Positions 23,156 through 33,639 of a DNA stretch of 64,000 nt are shown piece by piece. The position numbers and the translations under genes were made by a program. Source of the DNA: Flaccisagitta enflata (lineage: Eukaryota > Chaetognatha > Sagittoidea > Aphragmophora); assembly GCA_965153355.1 (NCBI GenBank), contig OZ231128.1:8308001-8372000 (forward strand). The letters are read 5' to 3'. Every line of letters begins with the position of its first letter. The stretch's first letter is position 1. The notes under the pieces are model-generated. The model was not told the DNA's origin and did not search any database. It saw only the letters and a program-made list of their open reading frames with translations.

Positions 23156-23305
23156 TTGTGACAATCATGACGCCAACGCAGCCGCAGCAAGTGCGCCGTC
23201 AACAGTAACAGCAACAACGACGAAAAACACAGCAACAAGAGCAGCAGCAATATTGACAACAGCAGCAGCGCAACCAGTAACAGATACGAAGAAGCAGCGT
23301 CTCTC

Positions 23306-23440
23306 ACCTCCCGTCCAATGGAGATCCTTCCAAGGTGAGAAGAATTAAAACTGTATATGTTGACCGAAGTCAACAGCAGATTCTACCGCCAATCAGTTTG
23401 AGTCCTCTTTCATCCCATGTGTGCCGGGCGAATTATCCAT
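23306..23440 (+). repeat. Retrotransposon tail segment with conserved hairpin, copy 1
   Basis: Contains CCCGTCCAATGG, AAGGTGAGAA and the hairpin TGTTGAC-CGAA-GTCAACA at 23358-23375, then GATTCTACCGCC. The same order recurs at 23728-23866. Stem-loops in non-LTR 3' UTRs can be the RT recognition signal; that role is inference here. Confidence 0.7.
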
Positions 23441-23465
23441 GGAGCAAATACTGGTGAAATTCATC

Positions 23466-23490
23466 AACAACGACAACAACAACAACAACG

Positions 23491-23548
<58 letters not shown>

Positions 23549-24004
23549 CGCCGACGACTACGAAGAGGAATACGACGACTACGAAGAGGAATACAGGACT
23601 CCGTATGGCGACGACAACAACAACGATGAAATGGACGGTGAAGACAACAACAAGGGCGGCAACGATGTCAGCAATATGCGTTCAACAATCGCCCTTGATA
23701 GACAACAAAGCAATAGCGAACGGCAGCACCTTACCTTCCGTCCAGCATTCATTCCCCAAAGGTGAGAATAATATTATTGTATGTGTTGACCGGAGTCAAC
23801 ACCAGATATTGCCGCCGCTCAATTAAAATCAATTCAATTCCATGTCTGCCTGGCGAGCGGTTGACCCCGGCGGAAAACCAAGAGCGAAAACAATCTGGCG
23901 ACTACAACGCCGAAGCAGCCGCAGCAAAAACGCCGTCGGTAGCAGCAACAACATTAAAAACATATTCACAACAACAACAACAACAACAACAACAATAAAA
24001 ACTG

Positions 24005-24070
<66 letters not shown>
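23466..24070. repeat. Further (CAA)n arrays flanking the duplicated segment
   Basis: Arrays lie at about 23466-23552 and 23968-24070. Between them is the second copy of the hairpin segment. Frames such as Asn-Asn-Asp and poly-Gln come from these arrays. Confidence 0.9.
23728..23866 (+). repeat. Retrotransposon tail segment with conserved hairpin, copy 2
   Basis: CTTCCGTCCAGCATT, AAAGGTGAGAA, then the hairpin TGTTGAC-CGGA-GTCAACA at 23784-23801, GATATTGCCGCC and CTGCCTGGCGAGCGG. The stem is identical to copy 1 and only the loop and flanks differ. Confidence 0.7.
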
Positions 24071-24359
24071 CTCCGTCAAGAAGAAAGTACGTGCATGTGG
24101 CGGCAGATCGGCGCGCAGGCGGAAACCCAAGGCTCGCGGTGACGGCCGTGGAGGTGTGGAGAACATCACCGCGTGCAAAGTACAACAGTCGTCAGCAGCA
24201 GCAACTGCCGCAGTTTCCGTTTTCGAGGAAGATTGCGCGACTGAAGACACGCTAGGCGGCAACAGTAACAAAAACGTCATCGAAAGAAGTCACATATCCG
24301 CGTGTGTCTCTATCTGCTTGGCTGCACTGTCTGCCTGTCCGTCTGTCTGAGAATAACCG

Positions 24360-24889
<530 letters not shown>

Positions 24890-25773
24890 CGATTTCTTAC
24901 GTCTGCCATTATTATTATTTTTGAAAAGCTTGGTAAGTCGAGGACAATCGAATCGTTGCGAGGACTGACGTTTAAGTGTGAAACGCATGTAGTGAATCAT
25001 CTTTGTCAATTCAGTCCACCTCGATCGAAGGAGGAATTAGTTTCAAAAGAGATGTCGCTAATTTCACTTTCTATGTATATAAGTCACAGTGCAAACGAAG
25101 ACAAAATTTAATGAGTCTACACATTTTTTTGACAATTTTTGATATCATCATATGATGATTTTTTAAACAAAGAATAGGTTTATTGATTTTTATTAATTAT
25201 ATTTTTGCATGAAAGATAATTGATATCTGACTTAGATGTAAAAAAAATGAAGATAGATAGTACAAAAATTATGGATATATAAAAAAAATTTGATTTTGCT
25301 ATCTATATTGTCTTGGGTGAAATTTTAAACTGATTTCTAATTTGATAAATTTGTATTTTGAAAAATTTAGCCTCATTTTAAAAACATAAAAGAACAGGGC
25401 TGTGTTTTTGAAAATGTAAAACTTTGCATCAGGGGACAGTCTTAGAATTTCACCTGACTGCCTCTTAAATTCTTATAACTATTTTTAAGGAATTCTTGCA
25501 AATGAGTGATAGTTTCTGTCTCTTATCAATGCAATATCAAGTTCGTTGGTCTATTTTTATTTTTAAATATTGTGCATGAGGATGATAAAAGTAAAAAAAA
25601 CAAACTTGTTTTAATTTATAAGAAAAGCAGGTTATGAATATGTATGGTTGTCTTATTTTGCCTTTGTTTGCACTGTGACATAAGGATGTCATTTCTTTCG
25701 AGAGATAGTCAGAGGAGGCAACTTAAAAAAAAAGTAAAATGTCTTGATTTAAGGGTGATTTGAAGCCTTGATG
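24890..25773. other. AT-rich unique DNA, no gene seen
   Basis: No long frame, splice-supported exon or repeat could be identified. Confidence 0.55.
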
Positions 25774-25937
25774 TTTTTAGTCGCGGACTAGCGACTCTAT
25801 AAGAGGCTTTGTCCGTCCGTCCGTCCGTCGGTTGGTTGGTTGGTCCGTGGTGATCGAGTCAAAAAGTTGGAAAACACGCATTTCCGCCCCTACCCACCCG
25901 TCCGCGACTGGTATTGGCCGTGTATCCGGCCTTGTTA
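25774..25937 (+). mobile_element. Family A element, GCGGAC subfamily, well preserved
   Basis: The head AGTCGCGGACTAGCGACT is followed by CTATAAGAGGCTTTGTCC, (GTCC)n then (GGTT)n, GATCGAGTCAAAAAGTTGG, CGCCCCTACCCACCC, a third arm GTCCGCGACTGG and the end GTGTATCCGGCCTTGTTA. The third arm is an exact reverse complement of the first ten bases of the head. Confidence 0.9.
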
Positions 25938-26024
25938 TAAATTACGTTCTTAAAAATGAGTGTATTGGAGAAAGGGAAGTAGAATTTACTCATTATTTAC
26001 TGCATTCGAAACTACGTAGTTGAA

Positions 26025-26029
<5 letters not shown>

Positions 26030-26096
<67 letters not shown>
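26030..26096. repeat. (CT)n microsatellite
   Basis: A pure array of about 33 units. Confidence 0.97.
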
Positions 26097-26099
<3 letters not shown>

Positions 26100-26430
26100 G
26101 CCAAATCAAAGTTGCCGTTCATTGTAACTATTTTGCCTCGGTAATGTTTTGGAAAAGTTATCAGCTCTCGGCTCACGGCTCTAGGAAAAAGTTTTGGACA
26201 AGAGAGACAAAGATGGAAATATACGCATACATACAGACAAACAGAGAGGGCAGTCCAAAACATCTGTGGAGTTGGAAAACTAGAGTATCGGATCGTTTGT
26301 TTACATCTATCGATTAAGTAATCATCCTCGTACGCCAATTCTGCCCCATAATTCCTTGATATGCCGCCCTTAACGATCGAGGTTTACGTGAAAGTCATCA
26401 TTATAGTCACGGTGGTTATAATTTAATCTG

Positions 26431-26622
26431 TTTTTAGTCGCGTGCTACGCGACTCTACACCCCGCTTTGTCGGTCCGTCCGTCAGTCCGTCCATCACACT
26501 TTACTTTTTTGGGGTTTTCGCGGTCTTTGACCTCACTGCTCCTGCCCAAATGATCAAGTGACCTCAAATACAGCTCCTGCCCACCCGCACGCGACTGGGG
26601 TAGCCGTGTATCCGGCCTTGTT
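26431..26622 (+). mobile_element. Family A element, CTACACC subfamily, reference-quality copy
   Basis: Order: TTTTTAGTCGCGTGCTACGC-GACT hairpin; CTACACCCCGCTTTGTC; GGTCCGTCCGTCAGTCCGTC; CACACTTTACTTTTTT; GACCTCACTGCTCCTGCCC; CAGCTCCTGCCCACCC; third arm GCACGCGACT; GGGGTAGCCGTGTATCCGGC-CTTGTT. No coding capacity. The layout (terminal hairpin, GTCY-type microsatellite, subterminal inverted repeat) matches what is known of DINE-1/HINE elements, which are moved by Helentrons. Confidence 0.9.
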
Positions 26623-26847
26623 AATTATCGTGTGACGCTAACTGATCTGTATCAACATTTTGCGTGGTTTTTTTTTGAGAGCTTAATTTGCATGTGGCAG
26701 TGCCGTTATCACCGCGACATTTCTAGCGCGCTCTTCAAAAAACAATCCAATAAGAAGTGTCGTCGACTTTGCCCCGCCCATGTCTTTGTTGAGAATGAGT
26801 CGAAGTCAGTATTACTTGTAACGATTACCTATACGTCAGTTAATAGC

Positions 26848-27043
26848 CGAACGCTGGTCGCGAAAATCGAAATGACGAAGACGCGCTGGGAATATAAAAG
26901 CGTAGAAAGTAGTTTTTCTTGCTAAAAAAACGGAAGATGGTCGAAATTGAAAAAAAGGACGACGGTAAGTGTCTTATAATTTGTCCCCCCATGCCCCCTG
27001 ATGAGGATGAGATGATCAAAGATACTTTTATTTTTTTGAAACA
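26848..27043 (+). repeat. Family E segment: promoter plus first exon-like unit, copy 2
   Basis: Contains TATAAAAG (26893), ATG at 26937 in GAAGATGG context, codons for MVEIEKKDD, and a donor GTAAGT at 26965. The following 75 bases (CCATGCCCCCTGATGAGGAT and onward) are also shared with copy 1. It ends where a family A tail begins (27049). No downstream exon was located. Confidence 0.75.
26893..26900 (+). promoter_or_regulatory. TATA-box-like TATAAAAG
   Basis: Lies 37-44 bases upstream of the ATG at 26937. The position is conserved with family E copy 1. Confidence 0.5.
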
Positions 27044-27048
27044 CCCGA

Positions 27049-27083
27049 GCGGGGTGTAGAGTCGCGTGCACGCGATTAAAAAC
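27049..27083 (-). mobile_element. Family A terminal fragment
   Basis: GAGCGGGGTGTAGAGTCGCG then TGCACGCGATTAAAAA. Only the hairpin end is present. Confidence 0.7.
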
Positions 27084-27950
27084 CTCAATCATGTTTTTGG
27101 TTGGGTCGTCCAATTTTAACCTGTTTAGCAAGTTTCAGGTGAGACAAATATGACACCCCTTACAAGCTTGAAACGGAGAGGTCTTCCATTTGAAAAAATA
27201 TAATCATTGGACTCGATAGGAAGAGTGACAGAGAAACTGATAAAGAGAGACACGCATGGACAGACTGACAGACATGACCTTCCACTTTTACAATTTCCTG
27301 ATAGCTGATGGTTAAGCTAAATCTTTCTATTAGTATTGGGCAGGGGCCATTTTGTAAGCCTGACAAACCTTGAAAGTCAAGTGAGCAGCCATCCGCCTCT
27401 ATACCTCCACTGTTAAAACATGTTTGTTTCCAATTCAACCCCTCTCGTCATCTAAGTTGCTGTTGATGGTTGATAACACTCATGAAAATGAAAATAAAAA
27501 AAATCAAAATCAAGAAAAAAAAGGTGAAGAAAGAATATTCCTTTTAGGTGAAAGTTTATTGAAAAAGATAGGCACAGAGTGTTTATGAAGGAAGCTTTTT
27601 TGAGAGGTGCAGACGTTTAATGGATTTTGTTGCATCTAAGCTAAGCTTTATCAGTACGCATATTGTTGATCTATCAATAACCAAAAAAAAACCAAAAAAA
27701 AAACAAACAGAATGAACATGGCCAATAGCGGTTATGATACTATTACGGTTGAATACCTATGGGGAGGACATACATTGGTATAAAAATGACATCCTTAAAT
27801 GGCAAAATGAAGAATTTTGGTTTTTACTCAGCTGAACAAAATGTTACCAAACTGACAATCTATCACAGTCTCTCAGACCCTGTTATACGCTTACTGATAG
27901 TTGCTAGCCCAGAACGGGTTCGGCCTTAAGTAATGTTCAAGACTTCAGCT
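27084..27950. other. No gene seen
   Basis: Unique sequence with short CAGA tracts. A fragment GGGCAGGGGCCATTTTGTA near 27338 echoes the family A body, but no ends are present. Confidence 0.5.
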
Positions 27951-27955
27951 AGAAA

Positions 27956-28054
27956 TTGATTGATTGATTAATTGATTGATTGATTGAAAGATTGATTGAT
28001 TGATTGATTTATTCAATAATTTATTGAGTGATTGATTGAGTGATTGATTAATTA

Positions 28055-28121
<67 letters not shown>

Positions 28122-28160
28122 AATTGATTGATTGATTGATTGATTGATTGACTAATTGAT
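27956..28160. repeat. (ATTG)n microsatellite
   Basis: Tetranucleotide GATT/ATTG array of about 48 units with AATT interruptions. Confidence 0.96.
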
Positions 28161-28427
28161 TGGGTCGTCGAGGAAGCAGATTGTGTTTTTCTCTGATGGA
28201 CGTCTTTTCTCAATTTTTGTCGATAGAACATAAAGAGGTCAATGCGCTATTTACATTTGGCTTCCCTGTTATTGTTTATCTTTGAACTGATTTCACCTTG
28301 TGGCATTCGCCTCAAAAAGCCGATATCCTGTATAACACAGGTCCATCTTTTTGTCCATTTATACATATGTCCATTTCCCTCCCAGTTGCCCAATGGCCAC
28401 TGAGGTCTTTTGCTTCCCGCGCCCCAA

Positions 28428-28805
28428 ATGCCCCAAATACCCCAAATGCTCCAAATGCCCCAAATGCCCCAAATGCCCCAAATGCCCCAAATGCCCCAAA
28501 TGCCCCAAATACCCCAAATGCCCCAAATGCCCCAAACACCCCAAATGCCCCAAATGCCTCAAATGCCCCAAATACCCCAAATACCCCAAATGCTCCAAAT
28601 GCTCCAAATACCCCAAATGCCCCAAATGCCCATAATGCCCCAAATGCCCCAAATGCCCCAAATACCCCAAATGCCCCAAATGCCCAAAATGCCCCAAATA
28701 CCCCAAATGCCCCAAATGCCCCATATGCCCCAAATACCCCAAACACCCCAAACACCCCAAATGCTTAAAATGCCCCAAATGCCCCAAATGCCCAAAATGC
28801 CCAAA
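28428..28805. repeat. 9-bp minisatellite (CCCCAAATG)
   Basis: About 41 units, with CCCCAAATA and CTCCAAATG variants. The period is divisible by three, so five of the six frames are open (Pro-Asn-Ala, Cys-Pro-Lys, Met-Pro-Gln, Gly-Ile-Trp, Phe-Gly-Ala/Val). This argues against any one being a real protein. Confidence 0.95.
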
Positions 28806-29096
28806 ATGTTGGTCTGTTTCTAATTTTGAGTAGAGTGCCACTTTGTAACTAGCTATGTTTCTAAATCAGTTCATCGGTCACACTTAGCTTTGTGGCGGTT
28901 TATTTACTACCGCTCCTTACCAATGGAGAAGAAGCCCATTTCAGCAATGCCCCTGTCCACGTGCAAGCGAAAAGAGAAGCCATTTTTCCGCTTTTCTTCC
29001 TCATCCTAATCATACGGAGCAGTTGGCAAATCAATGCCACCGCCACTTCTTTACATTTTCTGGATTCACTGTACAGTGTACAACTACCAAAGAAAC

Positions 29097-29746
29097 AAGG
29101 TCAGATACGCGGCTACCAAAGTCCAAAGTCGCGCGCATGCAGCTGGTCAGGGGCAGTTATATGGAGCAGGAGCTGTAGTGCAACAGGTCGCCCAAGGGCA
29201 ATATGTGGTCAGCGATACCCGTTGCCCTGCTTTGCATGATTGTGAATTGGAATGTGGAGAAAAAGGGCAGCGGCCCCAAATGGGACAAATTTCTGTAGAA
29301 CACAGGGGGACTTTCATTTGTCCGTCTGTCCATCCATCCGTCCGTTCCCCCCAGGCTCTCTTAGGCTTGAAATCTGCCCTCTCAGGCCTGAATTCTGCCC
29401 TCTCAGACCTGAAATCTTCCCTTTTGGTCTAGGAGGGCAGATTTCAGGCCTGCGAGGACAGACTCAAGGCCTGAGAGGGCAGAATTCAGGCCTGAGAGGG
29501 TAGATTTCAGGCTTGAGAGGACAGATTACAGGCCTGAGAGGGCCCGGGGGGGGGGGGATGGACGTACGGACGGACGAACGAAAGTCCCCCTGTGTTCTAC
29601 AGGACTTCGACCCCTTCGCGGCCGCTACCCAAAAAGCGCCCGTATCCGCTGAGACAAATGAACATGCCAACTAACCGACTAACTGACTGACTGACAGACC
29701 GACTGACCAACAAAGCGGGTTATAGAGTCGCGTGCACGCGACCGAA
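29097..29746 (-). mobile_element. Family A element interrupted by a family D element
   Basis: The A head ACAAGGTCAGATACGCGGCT, AAAGTCGCGCGCATGCAG and GGTCAGGGGCAG occupy 29097-29175. The A tail (GACTGACAGACCGACTGACC, AGCGGGTTATAGAGTCGCGT, GCACGCGACC) occupies about 29670-29746. Between them is a D element. Confidence 0.8.
29207..29633. mobile_element. Family D element, copy 3, nested in family A
   Basis: The left arm GGGCAGCGGCCCCAAATGGG starts about 29268, and the inverted right arm (CCCCCTGTGTTCTACAGGAC ... GCGGCCGCTACCC) ends about 29633. The minisatellite is inverted: GGCCTGAATTCTGCCCTCTC left, GAGAGGGCAGAATTCAGGCC right. The outer GTGGTCAGCGATACCC segment is present. Confidence 0.8.
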
Positions 29747-30152
29747 AAATACAGAATCTTAAAGGTGAACGGAGACTAAGAAGAAAAGATGAGAACTTTT
29801 TTTCACAGGGCGACCTTCCAAGAAACTGTACAAGAGACTGAAAAAGCTACGAATCAGCATTCTTGGCGAGCCTAGGACGAGTTCACATTGACGAGTTTTG
29901 GTCTGGTTCATATTGACAAGTTCACATTGATGAACTTTAATTGACTTTGAGAACGACCAACTTTTCATACTAAAGAGTCAATGGCGATATTTGAATCTGG
30001 CCACATTGACGGACAATTTGTTCATGTAAATGAGCTCTTAATTAGTTTACACTTTTTCTCATTCTGGAAAATTCGTTGGTCTGCTGGAGACAGTAACAAT
30101 GATTTTCATGTTCCATGAATTTTTATGTAAACTAGCGTGAACGGTATAAAGG
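29747..30152. other. No gene seen
   Basis: Unique sequence with a loose repetition of CACATTGACGAGTT-like phrases at 29885-30010. Confidence 0.5.
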
Positions 30153-30356
30153 AACAAGGCCGGATGCACGGCTACCGAAGTCGCGTGCGGGTGGGCAGGG
30201 GCCATATTTGAGGTCACCAGACAATTTGGGCAGGAGCAGCGATATCAAAGAAATAAAATCATAAAAAAAAGTAAAGTGTGACCGACCGACCAACCAATCG
30301 ACCGACCGACCGACGGACAAAGCGGGTTATAGAGTCGCGTGCACGCGACTAAAAAA
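30153..30356 (-). mobile_element. Family A element, CTACACC subfamily, well preserved
   Basis: ACAAGGCCGGATGCACGGCT, ACCGAAGTCGCGTGCGGGTG (third arm), GGCAGGGGCCATATTTGAGG, TTGGGCAGGAGCAG, AAGTAAAGTGTGACC, GAC microsatellite, AGCGGGTTATAGAGTCGCGT and hairpin GTCGCGTGCACGCGACTAAAAA, listed as separate motifs. Confidence 0.9.
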
Positions 30357-30477
30357 CGGTTATGGGAATAGATAACAATCTTGATGGTGAAAAAAATACA
30401 TGAGAAGATATTTGTTCTTCCTCCTCTAATGTTTTATTCTTTTCTGATTTTCGCTTTCTCATCTCTTTTTCTTCTTT

Positions 30478-30652
30478 GCTTATTTTCTTTCTTTCTTTCT
30501 TGCTTTCTTTCTGTGCTTAACTTTTTTCTATTTTTTTATTCCTTCCTTTCTTTCTCTCTTTCTTCCTTTCTTTCTTTCTCTCTTTCTTTCTTTCTTTCTT
30601 TCTCTCTTTCTTCCTTCCTTTCTTTCTTTCTTTCTTTTTCTTTGTTCCCCTT
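30478..30652. repeat. (CTTT)n microsatellite, interrupted
   Basis: Imperfect TTTC tetranucleotide array with CTTCC and CTCT interruptions. Confidence 0.93.
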
Positions 30653-30654
30653 TT

Positions 30655-31075
30655 TTGGGCAGCGGCCCCAAAGGGCTGATGTAATGTAGAAGGCAGGGGT
30701 GAATTTCCATATGTCCGTACGTCCTTCCTTCTGTACATCCCCCCCAGGCCTTCTAAGGCCTAAAATGAGCCCCCACGGACCTTAAATCTACCTAGCCAGG
30801 CCTGAAACGATTTTTTAATCTGAACATCAAAATTTTGTTTTTCTTAGTTTCCAATTAGTTAGATTTGAGAGAGATTTTAAATAAATTTGTAATTCTGAAC
30901 CTAGAATGTATCAAAAATGTTTGAAAATTATTCAATTCAATTGTAGGCAGGAAACCACTGAAAAATCCTGCTTGAAGGCAGCCAAAAATTTTGCCGGACC
31001 CTGCACATCACCTCACTGCCTCATCACCCCAAGCAGGGCAACAGATACCGCCGTACCGCTGACCATGTGTGATTC
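30655..31075. mobile_element. Family D half-element and fragments
   Basis: One left arm only (GGGCAGCGGCCCCAAAGGGC, GATGTAATGTAGAAGGCAGG, GGTGAATTTCC) is followed by CCAGGCC minisatellite remnants. At 31030-31075 the outer segment recurs inverted (AAGCAGGGCAACAGATACCG, GCTGACCATGTGTG). A matching right arm was not found. Confidence 0.65.
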
Positions 31076-31086
31076 TTGGATAACTT

Positions 31087-31090
<4 letters not shown>

Positions 31091-31179
<89 letters not shown>

Positions 31180-31196
31180 GTCTGTCTGTCTGTCTG
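31091..31196. repeat. (CT)n then (CTGT)n
   Basis: CT array of about 42 units ending in five CTGT units. Confidence 0.97.
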
Positions 31197-32090
31197 TCAG
31201 TCCTAAGGCGATAACTTCAATTTCTGCCAAATGGCTCTCGATTATCCAGATGGCGCGGAATGTCCATCGCTTTAAATGACATTATGCTGCTGAATGTTTG
31301 CTATGACGTTTTACGCTGTTGCCGCTGCTGCGGTTGTTGCTACCACTGTGGCGGCTGTAGTTGTTTTTGCTGTCGCTGCTCTAGTTGCTATTTTTTTTTT
31401 CGTTTTTTCAGCAACAGTCATTGCTGATGGATATTCAATTAAAAGTTATTGCGCGAGAGGTGGACTCGCCGTTTTCCATCAGCTTGTGACAGTAAGCATA
31501 GGACGGCGATCCTCCGAAGGCAAAATTTGTGTTTCACAGGGGGTCAAAAATGAACATTTACATTTGATAAAACTGACTGGACTAGATGATATAGGTACTT
31601 GAGATATGTCATCAGTAAAAATTTGAATGCAAAATCTGCTTTCGTTTAGAAATTACAACAAAATTTAGCTAGAAATTGGTGAAATCAGCAAAATTTGTCA
31701 TAATTTGCATAAAAGAGTATAATATCATAATATGATTGTGTATTTTTGATTGATTTACTTTCAGCACATAAGAGTGAAAAAATTTACATCAATTTAGGTT
31801 TGTCGGGAAAAAAGTCGAAGTTAGTCTTCGACTTTTTGACATATTCGAGAGAAACAGGGTTTTCATTTTCTTATGCAGAAGTTGAGCATCTCCACCGATC
31901 GAATGGTCCCTCCAACGAAATTTATAGGGTTAGTAAATTTGATAATTCTCTTTCATTTGGCACCAAGCAGAATGCTCTACAACAAATATTTTTTGCGTTA
32001 TGATTTTTTAAAGATTTATTTACGAAAATTGCAAATTGAATTTTTTTCGATTTTTTTTTATTTTAAGTAGGATCAATAAAAGAGTGTATT
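31197..32090. other. No gene supported; hairpin at 31809-31838
   Basis: The frame 31294-31602 is Ala/Val-rich with a hydrophobic run, but it rests on a GCTGTTGCC-like simple repeat and no domain is seen. A strong hairpin, AAAAAGTCGAAG / CTTCGACTTTTT, sits at 31809-31838. Confidence 0.45.
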
Positions 32091-32099
32091 TATGTTTGT

Positions 32100-32500
32100 T
32101 TGCGCATGCAAATACAAGAATCCATGTTTATGAGCATATCTGCTCATCTGTGAGGGTGTTTTTGAGCTGTCTAGCTCATTTAGCTCATTTAGCTCATTTT
32201 GCTCAGTCTTTTTTTCTGATTTAAAATGTAATAAATGAATAAATATTTTGATACTTGTTTAAGCAAGCAGATACAAAAAAGCATGTCAGTGAGCTCAGTT
32301 GCTCATTTGTGAGGGTGTTTTTATGTATTCTAGCTCACATAGCTTATTTAGCTCAGTCTTTTTTTCTGATCTTTAATGGGATCAATACATAAATGCAAAT
32401 ACAAGAAAGCATGTCAGTGAGCATAGCTGGTTGTGTGGTTGAGTGATTTTGAGCATTTTAGCTCATCTAGCTCATTTGGCTCAGTCCTATATTTCCCTGA
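32100..32500. repeat. Tandem repeat of about 130 bp, three units
   Basis: Units share GCAAATACAAGAA, CATGT, GTGAGCA, CTCATTTGTGAGGGTGTTTT, CTAGCTCATTTAGCTCA and CAGTCTTTTTTTCTGAT. AGCTCA hexamers are themselves repeated within each unit. Confidence 0.8.
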
Positions 32501-33284
32501 TTAACAGTGCAACCAATTCATGCAAGTGCTCTTGATTTGATCTAACAAGTAGAAAGATTTGCAGTGACTGAAAACAAAAACTTGGTGAAAAGTGACCAAT
32601 GCTTACAACTTTTTTCCTCACGGCGACAGCCGCCATTACTGGTATAAAGAGTTTTAATGACCAAAAACAGCCCCTGTAATATGCTAAATAAAGAATTTCT
32701 GATTTTTTTGTCTTCAAAATCATATCTTACTCAAGTTTTTCTTGTTTAATTATTTTTTTTTAGACCATAACAAAGATAACTATGCAACTTGAAGGGATTA
32801 TGATTCTTCTTCAAACTAAAAAATGTCAAAAACAAGCTTAGATTAACTAAAAACACAAAAAGAATATTTTGCCTACTTTATTTATAATTGATAATCATTT
32901 ACTATTAAAGGCTTATATGATTCATATGCCCTAATCAATTTTTTTTCAATATTCTTTTATCCTATGTTTTATCAAATTATCTATCCAATAAAAAAAATAT
33001 TTAAAATATCATTATAATCTGAAAAGTTAAAACTTGAAGGTAGAGCAAATTTTGTTTTCGAAAGAAGTCAGTCTTATTCTACATGAGAGTTTTAAAAAGA
33101 CTGTAAAGAAGAAAAAATGAATAAAAACAATGTTTTAGAAGTTTTGATTTCTTTAAGCATCATGATCGTCCAATTCATAAAGTAAATCTGTCTGTAACAT
33201 TATCTGTTTTTGAAGAAGAAAAAATTGCAAATATTCTTGCAGTCAGAGGACAAAAAGTTGTGTGGTGTCTAGTAATAGCATTTT
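32501..33284. other. AT-rich unique DNA, no gene seen
   Basis: Nothing recognised. Confidence 0.55.
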
Positions 33285-33440
33285 AAGATGCGTGCTATGC
33301 TAGTCTACACCTCGCTTTGTCCGTCCGGAGGTTGGTCGGTCGGTCTATCAGGTTTTACTTTTTTTATGTCTTGCGGTCTGTTGCCTCACTGCTCCTGCCC
33401 AAATACTCAAGTTTACTTCAATGCTAGACTTAGACTCGAA
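33285..33440 (+). mobile_element. Family A element, degraded
   Basis: GATGCGTGCTATGCTAGTCT, ACACCTCGCTTTGTCCGTCC, GGTCGGTCGGTC, TTTTACTTTTTTTATG and CTCACTGCTCCTGCCCAAAT are recognisable. The right part is lost. Confidence 0.7.
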
Positions 33441-33639
33441 AGTTTTCCTAGCTCAGTCAGTAGCTCAATCTTTTGCATGGACCTGCTCAGCGCTTTCAAT
33501 AATGCACATTTCAAATTTCAAGGTTCTGGCTCAAATACTTTAGAAGTTATGAGCATTTGTTTGAACCATATCAAACTGAAAAAGTTCCAGGAGAATTTTT
33601 AAACTCTCTTTGAAAATATGGCCGGCAGTGAATTTCTGT

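Larger units (their letters stand above)
18101..24260 (+). mobile_element. Full-length-looking non-LTR retrotransposon (jockey-like)
   Basis: ORF1 (18101-20086) overlaps ORF2 (to 22832), and both are uninterrupted. ORF1 has three zinc knuckles as in jockey-group elements. ORF2 has endonuclease then reverse transcriptase, with no RNase H or restriction-like endonuclease seen after the RT. The 3' boundary is uncertain: the (CAA)n-rich stretch with duplicated hairpin segments (to about 24260) is probably 3' UTR, because part of it is internally duplicated and no other feature begins before it. Clade assignment is inference from motif style and would need a tree. Confidence 0.8.

Noticed and set aside
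26431-26622. Family A as a tRNA-derived SINE
   Set aside because: No A-box/B-box arrangement or poly-A/simple tail could be recognised. The terminal hairpin, third arm and internal GTCY-type repeat fit a HINE-like DNA element better.
28298-28841. Open frames of Pro-Asn-Ala repeats, superficially like a parasite surface repeat antigen
   Set aside because: The 9-bp minisatellite keeps five of six frames open with equally regular peptides. There is no signal peptide, no flanking domain and no codon-position bias visible.
31294-31602. Possible small membrane protein
   Set aside because: The hydrophobic run derives from a GCTGTTGCC-like simple repeat, no start context or homologous motif is evident, and splice support is lacking.
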